64,000 nt of DNA from Agrobacterium vitis (GCF_013426735.1 NZ_AP023276.1:1-64000); one strand, 5' to 3'. Positions 7,870 through 16,966 are shown, numbered from the stretch's first letter. A program made the numbers and translations. Notes: generated by a model from the letters alone, not told the origin.

Positions 7870-9065
7870 TTCCGCCCCCACACTTTCCAAATGTCCGCGA
7901 GAATTTCAGAGTTCGCCGCGTTAACGGACTCTATGGCGCGGTCATAGGTTGACTTGCGCACTTGCCCGCGTTCGATTTCATAGAGTGTCTGTTTCGACAA
8001 TCCAGCATCCGAAATCGCGGTCGATTTCAAAATGGTGGCGGTCAACACATCGTCGGCAAATAGGCTGCGCAGCAAAGCGACGATCTGGCTCTGTGGGCCA
8101 TCAAATGGTTCATGTCGTGTCACCACGTATTTGATGAAATCGTGTGAAAGGTCGCCCCCCGCCTTTCGCACCACGGACAGCAGATCGGATGTCATGAGTA
8201 GAAACTGGCTCATGGATGCAACGTCCACCATTTGCGGATGGATGGTGATGAGCATGGACGTCGAAGCGCAAACAGCGCCAAGTGTGAGATAGCCAAGCTG
8301 GGGCGGGCAATCGATAACGACGATGTCGTATAGATCTTCAACCTCGGCAATGGCCGTGCCAACCCGGCGGTAAAATGGCTCGCTGGATGTTGCACGACGG
8401 TCGGCGAGGGCGCGGGGCGTATCATGCTCGAATTCCATCAATTCGAGATTGCCCGGCACGAGATCCAGGCCGGTGAAATAGGTCTTTCGAATGATGTCTC
8501 TCAGTGGCTTGCGCTGATCGTCATAACGTATCGCACCGTAAAGAGTTTGCCCCTCACCCACATCCAGCTCGGGCTGCATGCCAAGCATGGCAGAAAGCGA
8601 GGCCTGCGGGTCAAGATCGATTGCCAGAACACGATGGCCCTGCAACGCCAGATATTGAGCGAGGTAAAGCGTAGTCGTCGTCTTGGCCGAACCACCCTTA
8701 AAATTCGTCACGGCAATCGTTTGAAGCTTCTCACCTGGTTGTCGACGCGGCAAATAGGTAAGCGCGTCTTTCGGCTTGCTTTTGGCAACAAGTTCGCGCA
8801 ACTCGTTAATCTGTGCCAAGGTGTACGAACGCCGACCGGTTTCAGAGATTTCTGGGGCAGGGCCTCGACCGTCAATCGAGAGCTGACGTAGATAGCCATC
8901 TGACACACCTATCAGCTGCGCGACCTCGCCAGAGCTAAAAGTACGCAACGTCTTTTGAGAGTTTGGCGGAAACAAATGTTCAGCCAAAACCTTCAACTGA
9001 CGGGACAGTTGCCGCGCATGGCGCTCGATGCGAACATCCGTAGATGATACGTTGGATTTCAGCAC
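7866..9065 (-). CDS. repA: plasmid partition ATPase RepA, first repABC locus
   Basis: A 399-residue ParA-type ATPase. An N-terminal MerR-like helix-turn-helix region (TFSSGEVAQLIGVSDGYLRQL) precedes the deviant Walker A NFKGGSAKTTTT, the Walker A' LAIDLDPQASLSAMLG, and the Walker B IVVIDCPPQLGYLTLGAV. RepA moves plasmid copies apart with RepB and represses the repABC promoter. Start ATG 9065 is the first in frame. Upstream lies an inverted repeat AATACGATT/AATCGTATT that is a candidate RepA/RepB operator. It is about half identical by eye to the second RepA at 12196-13392. Confidence 0.95.
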   Translation of the reverse strand: MLKSNVSSTDVRIERHARQLSRQLKVLAEHLFPPNSQKTLRTFSSGEVAQLIGVSDGYLRQLSIDGRGPAPEISETGRRSYTLAQINELRELVAKSKPKDALTYLPRRQPGEKLQTIAVTNFKGGSAKTTTTLYLAQYLALQGHRVLAIDLDPQASLSAMLGMQPELDVGEGQTLYGAIRYDDQRKPLRDIIRKTYFTGLDLVPGNLELMEFEHDTPRALADRRATSSEPFYRRVGTAIAEVEDLYDIVVIDCPPQLGYLTLGAVCASTSMLITIHPQMVDVASMSQFLLMTSDLLSVVRKAGGDLSHDFIKYVVTRHEPFDGPQSQIVALLRSLFADDVLTATILKSTAISDAGLSKQTLYEIERGQVRKSTYDRAIESVNAANSEILADIWKVWGRK

Positions 9066-9081
9066 GTTGAAAAATCCTCAC

Positions 9082-9119
9082 AATACGATTTGGTCTCTGA
9101 TACGAAAACTAATCGTATT
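9082..9119. promoter_or_regulatory. inverted repeat upstream of repA (operator or parS candidate)
   Basis: AATACGATT at 9082-9090 and its complement AATCGTATT at 9111-9119, with related TACGA and CCGTATTGG half-sites nearby. The place fits autoregulation of repABC by RepA. Confidence 0.5.
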
Positions 9120-9280
9120 TGCTTAATAAACCGTATTGGTTATGACACGATTCGTTTACCTTGCCGAGTCTTGTTTTCGGCAGTTGGCCGCGGCCAACTT
9201 TTCGCACTCCGACATGGAAAAAGCCGCCTCGCTGGGCGGCATTTAACTGTTTGGCCGCAGTCATTGTTTTGCAGTGTCGC

Positions 9281-9361
9281 GAACCAGACAGACTCTCGCT
9301 TCTTTTGTTTTCGTTTGTCTTTTCAGGAAACCCGGTTTCCAATTTTCCCTGACAAACTCTA
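9281..9361. repeat. RIME-like intergenic repeat (family C)
   Basis: CAGACAGACTCTCGC, then TTTTGTTTTCGTTTGTCTTT and GGAAACCCGGTTTCC dyad, ending CAAACTCTAA. Other copies lie at 27780-27879, 31705-31800 and 37797-37890, with a remnant at 60493-60520. It resembles the palindromic mosaic elements (RIME) known from Rhizobium. Confidence 0.7.
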
Positions 9362-9619
9362 AGCAACGCGACGAGACCGCCGAAACTGCCGCAACCGTTT
9401 CTCAGTCATCGGCGCATAAGCCAATACCCAGCGGTTGACCGTGCTATGACCGACCTCGAACCCCCGCTCGCGAAACATCTCTTCCAAGTCTCGATAGCTG
9501 ATCAGGTAGCGCATGCATCAGGCAACCGCCTGAACACTCGGCCATGCCTCGAAATTCCTGCCTTTGAAATCATCCTTCAACTGGCGTTTCAGCTTTTCGG
9601 CAATGGTATTCAGAATCAT
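9359..9619 (-). pseudogene. IS6-family transposase N-terminal remnant
   Basis: On the minus strand from ATG 9619 the frame reads MILNTIAEKLKRQLKDDFKG, then NFEAWPSVQAVA, an in-frame TGA, and continues CMRYLISYRDLEEMFRERGF and VGHSTVNRWVLAYAP before a stop. The RYxxSYRDLEEM and H-S-T-x-x-R-W-V-x-x-Y-A-P signatures are the helix-turn-helix part of IS6/IS26-type DDE transposases. The premature stop probably replaced a tryptophan, and the catalytic DDE core is missing. It sits between the two repABC operons, so an IS6 element may have joined two replicons here, since that family makes cointegrates. Confidence 0.75.
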
Positions 9620-9769
9620 GGCTCGCTCCGCAACTTTCGGAAGGGCGAATTTCATGCCTATGGGCAACATGCGGTTAGCCACGGAAATTTGCGCCAAGCC
9701 CCCATCCGTTCTTTTCGATAGGTTGCAACGTCACTCCAAGCCGTTCCCATCCCCGTGACCTCAATCCGC

Positions 9770-10993
9770 TCAGCCAGACGCCGAAACAGCGATGCCCGCA
9801 TTGACGCGCAACAGCGCCATCAGCATCGGCCCTAGCGTAAATTCGCCGCGCTTCGCCCTCACTGTCAGGTCGCGCAAATACCCACCAGCCGAGTTGATAT
9901 GCCCGGCGCGTTCGAGGATGCAGGCAATGGTGGCCGCAGCATTTTCCGGACCCAGGACCTCGCAGGCCTCCTGATAGGCCGACGGACTGACTCCAAGGGT
10001 CGAGCGGACGATAACGGCGGCCCTCATCAAGTCGCACCAGCTGGATATTGTCCCGGCTGGACCATAATCGCCGATCTGCGGGCAGGCCCTGACCACCATC
10101 CCGAGTGGGAAGGGCTTTTGCGTCGCTCTTGCGGACATCGGTGTTGATGCGGTTTCCGATCCCTGACCCCGCTCTTTTCGAGAGCCTGGTTCAATTTCAT
10201 AGATGGAGTCTGGTTTTGAATTCTGTATGTGGCAACCGTCTTGGCTATCATTGCTATCCAAATTTTCTGTTTCCAGCTGAAATTCCAAAAGATTGACCAC
10301 CTCATCCCGCAGCAGGCTCATGTCCTCGAGCGCTGCGGTAACCTCTGCCCTGCTTGGCGCGCGCGAAAGGCGGCCGACCTGGGCAATATACAGACTTTCG
10401 ATCCGCGCCCAGTCGCCTTCGGCGCCCTCCTCGATCGCGGCTGTGATCAGCTTTCGAACGTCCCGACGGCACAGCGTCAGGGCCTCCCGGGCGCGCCTGA
10501 ACAGCCGGGCCTCCTCGGCGACCTTCTGCGCCATGCCAGCCAGTTCAGCGGCCCTGACCAGTAAAGGCTTGAGGTCGAAGCCAAAGGCCTCCTCAATCTC
10601 TCCTGTCCGATCGCGATGGGCGTAACGCTTGCCGTTCGGGCTGTCGCGCCGATGGATCAGACCGGCATCGACCAACGCGGCCAAGTGTCGGCGCAGTGTT
10701 GTCCCGGCAATGCCATGCGCCCGAAGCGAAAGCTGGGCATTCGACGGAAAGACGATGAGGCTGCCATCTGCAACAAGCTCGTTGCCCGGGTAGAAGGTCA
10801 AAAGCGCATTAAGAACGGCCAAAGCGCGGTCCTGAAGACCGAGCAGTTGCCGCGCCTCGGCAATGTCGCGAAAGACTTTCCATTTTTCAATTGTCCGCAT
10901 CGGTTGGTCGGTTGCCGACTGCAACTGCCCTTTTACCAGGGCAAGCGTCATCGGCCGCCGCCCGAAAGGCGTCGTTATTTTTACCGTCTGCAT
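9770..10993 (-). CDS. repC: replication initiator RepC of second repABC locus
   Basis: A 407-residue RepC homologue of the gene at 5511-6725, with the same landmarks: ITTPFGRRPMTLALVKGQL at the N-terminus, FPSNAQLSLRAHGIAGTTLRRHLAALVDAG in the winged-helix domain (split here by one residue change), RRDSPNGKRYAHRD, and GPAGTISSWCDLM in the C-terminal part. ATG 10993 is preferred because AGAAGG lies eight bases before it; a GTG three codons upstream is possible. The initiator sequence differs enough from the first RepC to suggest a different incompatibility group. Followed at its 3' side by ~150 bases and the IS6 remnant. Confidence 0.93.
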   Translation of the reverse strand: MQTVKITTPFGRRPMTLALVKGQLQSATDQPMRTIEKWKVFRDIAEARQLLGLQDRALAVLNALLTFYPGNELVADGSLIVFPSNAQLSLRAHGIAGTTLRRHLAALVDAGLIHRRDSPNGKRYAHRDRTGEIEEAFGFDLKPLLVRAAELAGMAQKVAEEARLFRRAREALTLCRRDVRKLITAAIEEGAEGDWARIESLYIAQVGRLSRAPSRAEVTAALEDMSLLRDEVVNLLEFQLETENLDSNDSQDGCHIQNSKPDSIYEIEPGSRKERGQGSETASTPMSARATQKPFPLGMVVRACPQIGDYGPAGTISSWCDLMRAAVIVRSTLGVSPSAYQEACEVLGPENAAATIACILERAGHINSAGGYLRDLTVRAKRGEFTLGPMLMALLRVNAGIAVSASG

Positions 10994-11048
10994 TTTTTTC
11001 ACCTTCTAGGCAAAAGAAATACGCCCACCAAAACGGTGCCAAACACGC

Positions 11049-11077
11049 TTGACTGAAATTCGTGAAAATGCGATTCT
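11049..11077 (+). promoter_or_regulatory. promoter of counter-transcribed RNA 2
   Basis: TTGACT (11049-11054), 17 bases, GATTCT (11072-11077), identical hexamers and spacing to the ctRNA promoter of locus 1. Confidence 0.7.
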
Positions 11078-11083
11078 GCTGGT

Positions 11084-11137
11084 GCTGAAATCAGAGAGAG
11101 GCTTTCACGACGGAAACGTTTTGGGGGCCTTTTCTTT
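11084..11137 (+). ncRNA. counter-transcribed incompatibility RNA (ctRNA) of repABC locus 2
   Basis: About 54 bases after the promoter, ending with AGGCTTTC ... TTGGGGGCC followed by TTTTCTTTT. Sequence between promoter and terminator differs from ctRNA 1, as needed for two compatible replicons. Ends are inferred. Confidence 0.7.
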
Positions 11138-11148
11138 TGGGTTTGATC

Positions 11149-12120
11149 CTATCCTTTGTTCTGTTGTTGACGATAATCCGCATAGAGTTCGTCCAGGCTC
11201 GCAGCGATAAATTCACCGAATCCGACTGCGTCCCTGGCCTTCAGAGACAGTGTATAATTCTTTCCGTCATTGTGGATTTTGATCGCGACCTCTTTGCCGC
11301 ACGGTGCCCATGTCAACAGCTTCGGCGTACGCGCCAAGCGGACCGGTTTTCTGCGGGTCAAGGCATCAACGACGAAGGCGAAACGAGCGTCGCCGGTCAG
11401 GCCGGTCAGATCGGTCTTGGTCAGAATGGCGCGCAGAAATTCAAGATTGGCTGGCTTTTCCAGCAACAGCTTTAACGCATACCACCGGTCACGGCCAGGC
11501 GACCGAGCGCCACCGATTGCCGCCAGCACGTCATCCGGCATATTGGCAACCGACAACATTTTCGACAGTGTCGCCCGATCGATTGACAAGGCCGCCATGA
11601 CAGTGGCGCTGTCGCTGTCATAGTTCAGCGCACTCAACTGCCTGGCAAACACCGCCTTTTCAATGAAGGACAGATCAGCGCGGGCCGAATTCTCCAGGCC
11701 CTGGGCGATCACATGGTCACGGTCGGCCATCGGCTTAACCACAGCCCGGACAGGGCGACCGAGCGCCCGCGCCGCCTTCAGCCGCCGGTGACCGAACACC
11801 ACCATGTAGCGGCGGCTGTCCTTGGGATGCGGGCGCAGCAGGATCGGGCTGTTCTGGCCATGGTCGCGGATTGCCGCGACCAATTCACTGAGCGCCTGCG
11901 GGTCCTCCTCGAGACGGTCGCGCACGAAAGAGCCGTCGATCACCGCCGGGTCGAGTTCGACCACGGTTTGGCCTTCGAGCATCTTGTCGGCCCGTTCGGC
12001 CAGCTCGTCGATTGTCGAGATGATCGATCGTGAGGCTCCCTTGACCGTATAATCAAGCGCCATGCCATTGTCCGGGTGGTTGTCGGCCATCAGATTGGCA
12101 AAGGGGTTTTTACGCGCCAC
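11149..12120 (-). CDS. repB: plasmid partition protein RepB, second repABC locus
   Basis: A 323-residue ParB-family protein: FVRDRLEEDPQALSELVAAI, PILLRPHPKDSRRYMVVFGH with the following RRLKAAR, and ENSARADLSFIEKAVFARQL, then a helix-turn-helix (MAALSIDRATLSKMLSVA). GTG at 12120 is taken as the start because AGGAG lies seven bases upstream; the next in-frame ATG (MADNHPD, residue 11) lacks a site. Unlike locus 1, repA and repB do not overlap here but are 75 bases apart. Partner of the RepA at 12196-13392 in partition and of its own parS sites. Confidence 0.93.
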   Translation of the reverse strand: MARKNPFANLMADNHPDNGMALDYTVKGASRSIISTIDELAERADKMLEGQTVVELDPAVIDGSFVRDRLEEDPQALSELVAAIRDHGQNSPILLRPHPKDSRRYMVVFGHRRLKAARALGRPVRAVVKPMADRDHVIAQGLENSARADLSFIEKAVFARQLSALNYDSDSATVMAALSIDRATLSKMLSVANMPDDVLAAIGGARSPGRDRWYALKLLLEKPANLEFLRAILTKTDLTGLTGDARFAFVVDALTRRKPVRLARTPKLLTWAPCGKEVAIKIHNDGKNYTLSLKARDAVGFGEFIAASLDELYADYRQQQNKG

Positions 12121-12195
12121 CAGGTTTCTCCTGATTTTTCTCTATCCCTTTGATAGATTTCATAAAAATAGATGTTTTTACGGCAGTCAACACGA

Positions 12196-13392
12196 TCACA
12201 TCCGCCCCCATGCGCGGTGGATAAGACCCTGGATCTCGAAATTGACGCCGTCCATGCATTCGATTGCCCGGTCATAGGTGCCGCGGGAGAAATTGGCGCG
12301 CTCGACTTCGTACAGCGTCTGTTTGGTGAGGCCGGCATCGGAGATCGCCGTGGACTTCACCATCGGATGCTGGAGGATGTCCTCGGCCAGCATTGATTGC
12401 ATGAAGCCCAGCATCTGCGCCTGCGGCACGTCGGTCGGCTCATAGCGGGTGATCAGATAGCGTAGCCAGTCCATCTCGACATTCGCACCAGCGCACTTGA
12501 TGGTCTTGACGATATTGCCGAGCATCAGCAAAAACTGGCTCATCGACATCAGGTCGAGCATCTGCGGATGCACGGTGATCAGCACCGACGTCGCCGCTGT
12601 CAGGGCCGTCAGCGTCAGGTAACCAAGCTGCGGCGGGCAATCGACCACGACAACATCGTAGTGATCATCGACATCGGCCAGCGCTTTGCCAAAACGGGTA
12701 AAGAACCGCTTGCCCTCGACCGAGGTCTGCATCGCCAGTGTCGTGTCGTATTCATATTCCTGCAATTCAAGATTGGCAGGCAAGATGTCGAGATCGGGAA
12801 AATTCGTCGGTAGAATGATGTCGGCGATCGGCTTGCGATCCTGATCGTAGCGAATGGCATCATAGAGCGAAGGGTTCTTGTCGAGTTCCGGTTGAAAGCC
12901 GTGCAGCGCCGACAGCGATGCCTGCGGATCGAGATCGACGGCAAGCACACGGTGGCCGGTCAGCGCCAGGTGCTGGGCAAGATGGGCAGCACTGGTGGTC
13001 TTGCCGGAGCCACCCTTGAAATTGACCACGGCGATGACCTGCAGCTTGTCGCCAGGCTTGCGACGCGGAACGTATTTCTTGGCATCCGACTTGCCGGTTT
13101 TGTCGAGATAGAGGCGCAGCTCACGCATTTGCTGGCCGGTATAAAACCGCCGGCCCCCTTTGGCAGTCGCAGGCATCGGCCCCTTGCCATCCAGATGCAG
13201 GCGCTTCAGATTGTTGGGGCTGACGCCGAGATAGTGGGCGACTTCGGCCATGGAGAACAGCCGCAACGTCTTTTTCGCATTCGGCGGAAATTTTTCCATC
13301 CGCAACTGGTCCAGACGCCGGGAAATCTCAGCGCCCTGCATCAGGATCTTTTCGTCGAATTCGAACGAGGGTCGTTTTAAAGGGGCGTTCAT
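12196..13392 (-). CDS. repA: plasmid partition ATPase RepA, second repABC locus
   Basis: A 398-residue ParA-type ATPase with an N-terminal helix-turn-helix (LFSMAEVAHYLGVSPNNLKRL), deviant Walker A NFKGGSGKTTSAAHLAQ, Walker A' LAVDLDPQASLSALHG and Walker B VVVVDCPPQLGYLTLTAL. ATG 13392 gives MNAPLKRPSFEFDEK and a length usual for RepA; a TTG 18 codons upstream is the only longer option. Together with the downstream repB and repC it forms a complete second repABC operon, also on the minus strand. Confidence 0.95.
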   Translation of the reverse strand: MNAPLKRPSFEFDEKILMQGAEISRRLDQLRMEKFPPNAKKTLRLFSMAEVAHYLGVSPNNLKRLHLDGKGPMPATAKGGRRFYTGQQMRELRLYLDKTGKSDAKKYVPRRKPGDKLQVIAVVNFKGGSGKTTSAAHLAQHLALTGHRVLAVDLDPQASLSALHGFQPELDKNPSLYDAIRYDQDRKPIADIILPTNFPDLDILPANLELQEYEYDTTLAMQTSVEGKRFFTRFGKALADVDDHYDVVVVDCPPQLGYLTLTALTAATSVLITVHPQMLDLMSMSQFLLMLGNIVKTIKCAGANVEMDWLRYLITRYEPTDVPQAQMLGFMQSMLAEDILQHPMVKSTAISDAGLTKQTLYEVERANFSRGTYDRAIECMDGVNFEIQGLIHRAWGRM

Positions 13393-13495
13393 GGGGCAAC
13401 CGATACGAGATGACTGTTCTGGCGATAAAATGCGCGAATTCCGCAATCTGCCGCCAGTATCTGCGGTTGTGGGATCCTGACAAGGAAATCTCGGT

Positions 13496-13521
13496 TAACA
13501 TTGTAATAATCGGAAATGTTA
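13496..13521. promoter_or_regulatory. inverted repeat upstream of second repA
   Basis: TAACATT (13496-13502) and AATGTTA (13515-13521) form a dyad about 100 bases before the repA start, a candidate operator or centromere site. Bases 13393-13619 contain no gene. Confidence 0.4.
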
Positions 13522-13619
13522 TCACTGAGGGGAAACTTTAAATCTGCTCGTCAGTTAAAAAGCGGCAACACTCGCTCAACAGCAGGCAGACCAAGCCGTT
13601 CCGTGCATTGTTCACGGGC

Positions 13620-13997
13620 ATGAATCAATCGGCGGCAAAGGATTCAAAACTCTGGTTGGACAGCAATGCTGCAAAGCCCGATCATCGCTGGATGATGCAG
13701 TCGCTTAAATCTCCACCGTTACCCCAGCTCAACTCGATCTTTCCAGATGCGTTATATCTGATGCGGATCAATGCCCATCGTCATATGGCGCGCTATTATG
13801 CGCTGACAATTGAACCGAACCTGTTCGGAGAGCTGACGCTGGTGCGGCGCTGGGGGCGGATCGGAACGAACGGGCGGCAAAAGAGCCATACGGTCAGCGG
13901 CACGGGGGAGGGGGCAAGCCTCATGGCGAGGTTCTGTCAGGCCAAGATCCGCCGAGGCTACTGCATAATTCCTGAAACCCGCGTGGATTTAAGGTGA
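13620..13997 (+). CDS. WGR-domain protein
   Basis: A 125-residue protein whose C-terminal ~80 residues form a WGR domain: ARYYALTIEPNLFGELTLVR, then RRWGRIGTNGRQKSH and MARFCQAKIRRGY. WGR domains bind nucleic acid in PARP, polyA-polymerase-like and stand-alone bacterial proteins. Small WGR proteins are often seen near repABC operons in Rhizobiaceae (from memory). ATG 13620 is chosen; a TTG four codons upstream is the alternative. No ribosome-binding site is strong at either. Role is unknown. Confidence 0.7.
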   Translation: MNQSAAKDSKLWLDSNAAKPDHRWMMQSLKSPPLPQLNSIFPDALYLMRINAHRHMARYYALTIEPNLFGELTLVRRWGRIGTNGRQKSHTVSGTGEGASLMARFCQAKIRRGYCIIPETRVDLR

Positions 13998-14002
13998 AAA
14001 TT

Positions 14003-14058
14003 ATGCCGCAGATATAAAGTGCGACAGCTAACTTTTGTGCGCCATGGAGCGCGCAAGC
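14003..14058 (+). repeat. palindromic intergenic repeat family B, overlaps virA 3' end
   Basis: ATGCCGCAGATATAAAGTGC then ACTTTTGTGCGCC and GGAGCGCGC, matching 5360-5421 and 28882-28940. The last ten or so codons and the stop of virA (14028) lie in it. Confidence 0.7.
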
Positions 14059-16154
14059 ACCTGCTCCTCCCACACCACGGCTGGCCGCTGTTCGGGCTCG
14101 CCAGTCTGGCCACGCCACCTCGAATTCCCGACCACAGCTTCCACCTTCCCGGCGTGCTTGCGCGAACCGGGTATTTTTTTGGAAACCGGCCGCGAAACGG
14201 ATTTAACGATGCGCGGGAAAAACAACTCAAACCGCGTGCCGGAACCGATCGTGCTGCGCACGTTGAGGCTGCCCTCCATCGCCTGGACCGTCTGCAAGAC
14301 CATTGCAAGGCCAAGTCCCGTTCCTCCCTCGCCGGATCTCGTCGTAAAGAACGGATCAAAGATGCGGTCAAGATCTTCTGCCGCAATGCCTGTCCCGGTG
14401 TCGCTGACGCTGACGCGTACATAGCGGCCGGCCTCCAGCCATCCGTGGGTGAGGACGCGGGGTGCCTTCAGGTCGATGGCCGATACCCCAAGGGTGACAT
14501 CTCCGCCGTCCAGGATGGCTTCGCCGGCATTCTTGCAGAGGTTGGTGACGACCTGTTGCAGTTCAATCCGGCTGCCATGGATCCGTAGCGACCGATCCGG
14601 CAGTTTTGGCCGGACGCTGACCGAGGGGGAGACCAAAACGCCCAGGTCCGGCACGATCTCTGCGGTCGCGGCAACCACATCGAAAACCGTTCGGGCATCG
14701 GTATCTTCCCGGCTGAAGGCGAGCATCTGGTCGATCACCAGCTTTGCACGTGCGCCAGCCCCCTGGATATGGTCGACATAGGCGCGCGGCGAGGTGCCGG
14801 GGTGAAGCGCGTCCGCCGCCATCTCGGCATACCCCATGATTGCTGTCAGGACATTGTTGAACTCATGGGCGATGCCGCCGGCAAGGGCGCCACTGCCATC
14901 CTCCAGACGCCCGTCTTCCTGGCGTCCCGCCTCAAGGCGTCCGTGTTCGGCGTGGCCGTGACGTTCGATGGCAATCGCCAGACGTTGGGTGGCAAGATGC
15001 AGGATCTGGGTATCGGCGGCCAGGACAGGACGCCCAGTTCCACACTCGGCGATCAGCATGACGCCAAATCGTTCTCCGAGCCAGACAACAGAAGCAACAG
15101 TGTCTGGCCGCGCACGTTGAGCAAGCTGGCGGAGCGCACGGGCCATCGGTTTTATAGACCGGTCCGGATAGCGCCAGAACGTCATGTCCGCCAAAGGGTC
15201 GTCGCGCAGGCGGATTTCGGCGACGATCTCACCCGCCAGCTGGTTGGTGGCATCGGCGTGCCCCTTGCCTGCATGCAGCGCCTCGATTGACCAGGTCAAC
15301 GGATCGAGGCTGACCAAGGCTGTCGAGCGAAAGCCGAAACAGTCCTCGATGCGCAGAAGAACGTCTGCGACCGTCGATGGCAGCGCTGCCGCCTCTGGAG
15401 ACAGGCCAGCGATTGCCGCATAGACCGCGTGTTCAGTCCGCAACCGCACCCGTAACCTGTTCGCTTCGACTTTCAAGCGGAAGGCGAGAAGACCGGCCAT
15501 CGCCAGAAACACTAGCGCTATCAGTCCATAAACCAAGCGCCGGATGGTCGCAGGCCGATCACTCGGCTGTTCGATGTCCGCCGGGGAGGGCGCGTCAGCT
15601 CGACTGGCAGGGCCAGTTCCATCCTCAGCCGTAAGGGGAACGGTAAGGATCTCTGAAATGTCTGAAACCGGAGGCGTCAGCAGTGAGAGGGCTGGGGCGC
15701 CGCCGGTATCCGGTGGGCGTGGTATGACAGGCATGACGGCAATCGGCGGCTGGGTGACCGCAGCGGGCCGGGTCCGGGTGCGTGGCCCATCGCGCCCTGC
15801 CGATCGTTTGTCCAGCGCCCGAAACGGGCGGGTCAATTGGCGGATGACGCGATCAAAACGCGCCTGGCCCAACAGGCCACTCACCGTGTCGGAGGAGGAG
15901 GCCATCAACAGCAGATCGTCGGACAAAGGCGGCGGTCGCGACCCGTGCACCGCGCCGGTCGCTAAAGACATGGGCCTGTGGCTTTGCTCGATACCGGCAT
16001 CGGGGACGCGCCGGATCGCTGGCCGGGCACGCTCGCTTATGTCAAACCGGGCGATGTCCATAAGCTGGCTTTGGTCGGCCATGTCGTTGCTCGTCCCTTC
16101 GATGACCGTCAGAAGCGCCGCGCCGACCAACGAAAGGCAGAGTGCGCCGATCAT
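14028..16154 (-). CDS. virA: VirA-like sensor histidine kinase without receiver domain
   Basis: A 708-residue membrane histidine kinase, the sensor of the vir regulon. The start ATG 16154 overlaps the virG stop as ATGA. Helices are MIGALCLSLVGAALLTVI at the N-terminus and LVYGLIALVFLAMAGLLAF near residue 215, with a ~190-residue region between that is rich in Pro/Arg and unlike the usual VirA periplasmic domain. A GAF-like linker follows, then the H-box GGIAHEFNNVLTAIMGYAEM, the N-box LQQVVTNLCKNAGEAIL, and G-boxes VSVSDTGTGI and GGTGLGLAMV. These boxes are closest to VirA. Classical VirA ends in a receiver domain; here the protein stops ~55 residues after the kinase, inside a repeat. What it senses is unknown. 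Confidence 0.85.
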   Translation of the reverse strand: MIGALCLSLVGAALLTVIEGTSNDMADQSQLMDIARFDISERARPAIRRVPDAGIEQSHRPMSLATGAVHGSRPPPLSDDLLLMASSSDTVSGLLGQARFDRVIRQLTRPFRALDKRSAGRDGPRTRTRPAAVTQPPIAVMPVIPRPPDTGGAPALSLLTPPVSDISEILTVPLTAEDGTGPASRADAPSPADIEQPSDRPATIRRLVYGLIALVFLAMAGLLAFRLKVEANRLRVRLRTEHAVYAAIAGLSPEAAALPSTVADVLLRIEDCFGFRSTALVSLDPLTWSIEALHAGKGHADATNQLAGEIVAEIRLRDDPLADMTFWRYPDRSIKPMARALRQLAQRARPDTVASVVWLGERFGVMLIAECGTGRPVLAADTQILHLATQRLAIAIERHGHAEHGRLEAGRQEDGRLEDGSGALAGGIAHEFNNVLTAIMGYAEMAADALHPGTSPRAYVDHIQGAGARAKLVIDQMLAFSREDTDARTVFDVVAATAEIVPDLGVLVSPSVSVRPKLPDRSLRIHGSRIELQQVVTNLCKNAGEAILDGGDVTLGVSAIDLKAPRVLTHGWLEAGRYVRVSVSDTGTGIAAEDLDRIFDPFFTTRSGEGGTGLGLAMVLQTVQAMEGSLNVRSTIGSGTRFELFFPRIVKSVSRPVSKKIPGSRKHAGKVEAVVGNSRWRGQTGEPEQRPAVVWEEQVLARSMAHKS

Positions 16155-16876
16155 TGCAGGCGCCTTCGCGGCACTTGCGACTCCACCGTGCAATCGAAGA
16201 GATATCCGGCCCCCCGCTGCGTCTTGATATAGTGCCGATCAGGAGCGTTCTGCGCCAGCTTGCGGCGCAGCCGCAGGATCAGGACATCGACACTGCGATC
16301 AAAGATTTCCTGGTCGTGGATGCGGGTCGCCAGCAGCAGCTGTTCCCGTGACAGAGCCTGGCGCGGCGCATTGAGGAAGGCAACCAGGAGGTTGAATTCG
16401 CCCGCCGTCAGCTTGATCTCCTGTCCGGAGGGATCGCTTAAGCGTCGATGCCGCGTGTTCAACCGCCAGGCATCAAACGTGTAGATTTGCGCTGGCACGG
16501 TGCCACTCTGCTGTTCGCGTGACTTCAGCGCCGTTCTGACGCGCGCCAGCATTTCCCGCAGGCTGAACGGCTTGGCGACATAGTCACGCGCGCCCAATTC
16601 GAGCCCGGTCACCTTGTCGACCTCATCAAGGCGTTTACCGCTGATGATAATGATCGGCACGTCGAGGGTTTCCGTCAATCCGCGAACGACCTGCATGCCG
16701 TCTTCGTTTCCAAGGTTCATATCGACGATCAGAAGATCCGGCGTTTCCATAGCCAGATGACGCGCCATCTGCGCGCTGTCCTCGACGGTACTGATGCGGA
16801 AGTCGTGCTGGGAAAGATAATCCACCAACATACGTCCAATTGCGACATCGTCATCGACAACGAGAATATTCTTCAT
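16151..16876 (-). CDS. virG: VirG-like response regulator of the vir regulon
   Basis: A 241-residue OmpR-family regulator, the same length as Agrobacterium VirG. The receiver domain has the acidic pair in VVDDDVA, the phospho-acceptor region LLIVDMNLGNEDGMQVVRG, and the conserved Lys in YVAKPFSLREMLARV. The winged-helix output domain contains KLTAGEFNLLVAFLNAPRQA and DVLILRLRRKLAQ, strongly like VirG. ATG 16876 has GGAAGG eight bases upstream; an ATG two codons earlier is too close to it. It is cotranscribed with virA. A vir-box-like dyad lies upstream (16967-16980), suggesting autoregulation. It would bind the vir boxes before virB1 and between virD1 and virC1. Confidence 0.92.
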   Translation of the reverse strand: MKNILVVDDDVAIGRMLVDYLSQHDFRISTVEDSAQMARHLAMETPDLLIVDMNLGNEDGMQVVRGLTETLDVPIIIISGKRLDEVDKVTGLELGARDYVAKPFSLREMLARVRTALKSREQQSGTVPAQIYTFDAWRLNTRHRRLSDPSGQEIKLTAGEFNLLVAFLNAPRQALSREQLLLATRIHDQEIFDRSVDVLILRLRRKLAQNAPDRHYIKTQRGAGYLFDCTVESQVPRRRLQ

Positions 16877-16966
16877 GAGCATTTCCTTCCGTGAAGGCGC
16901 AGTCCCAGCAAAAGGGTGTCGGGCCAGCAAGAGGGTGTCGGCAGAGGGTAGACGTCAGGTGGTACT

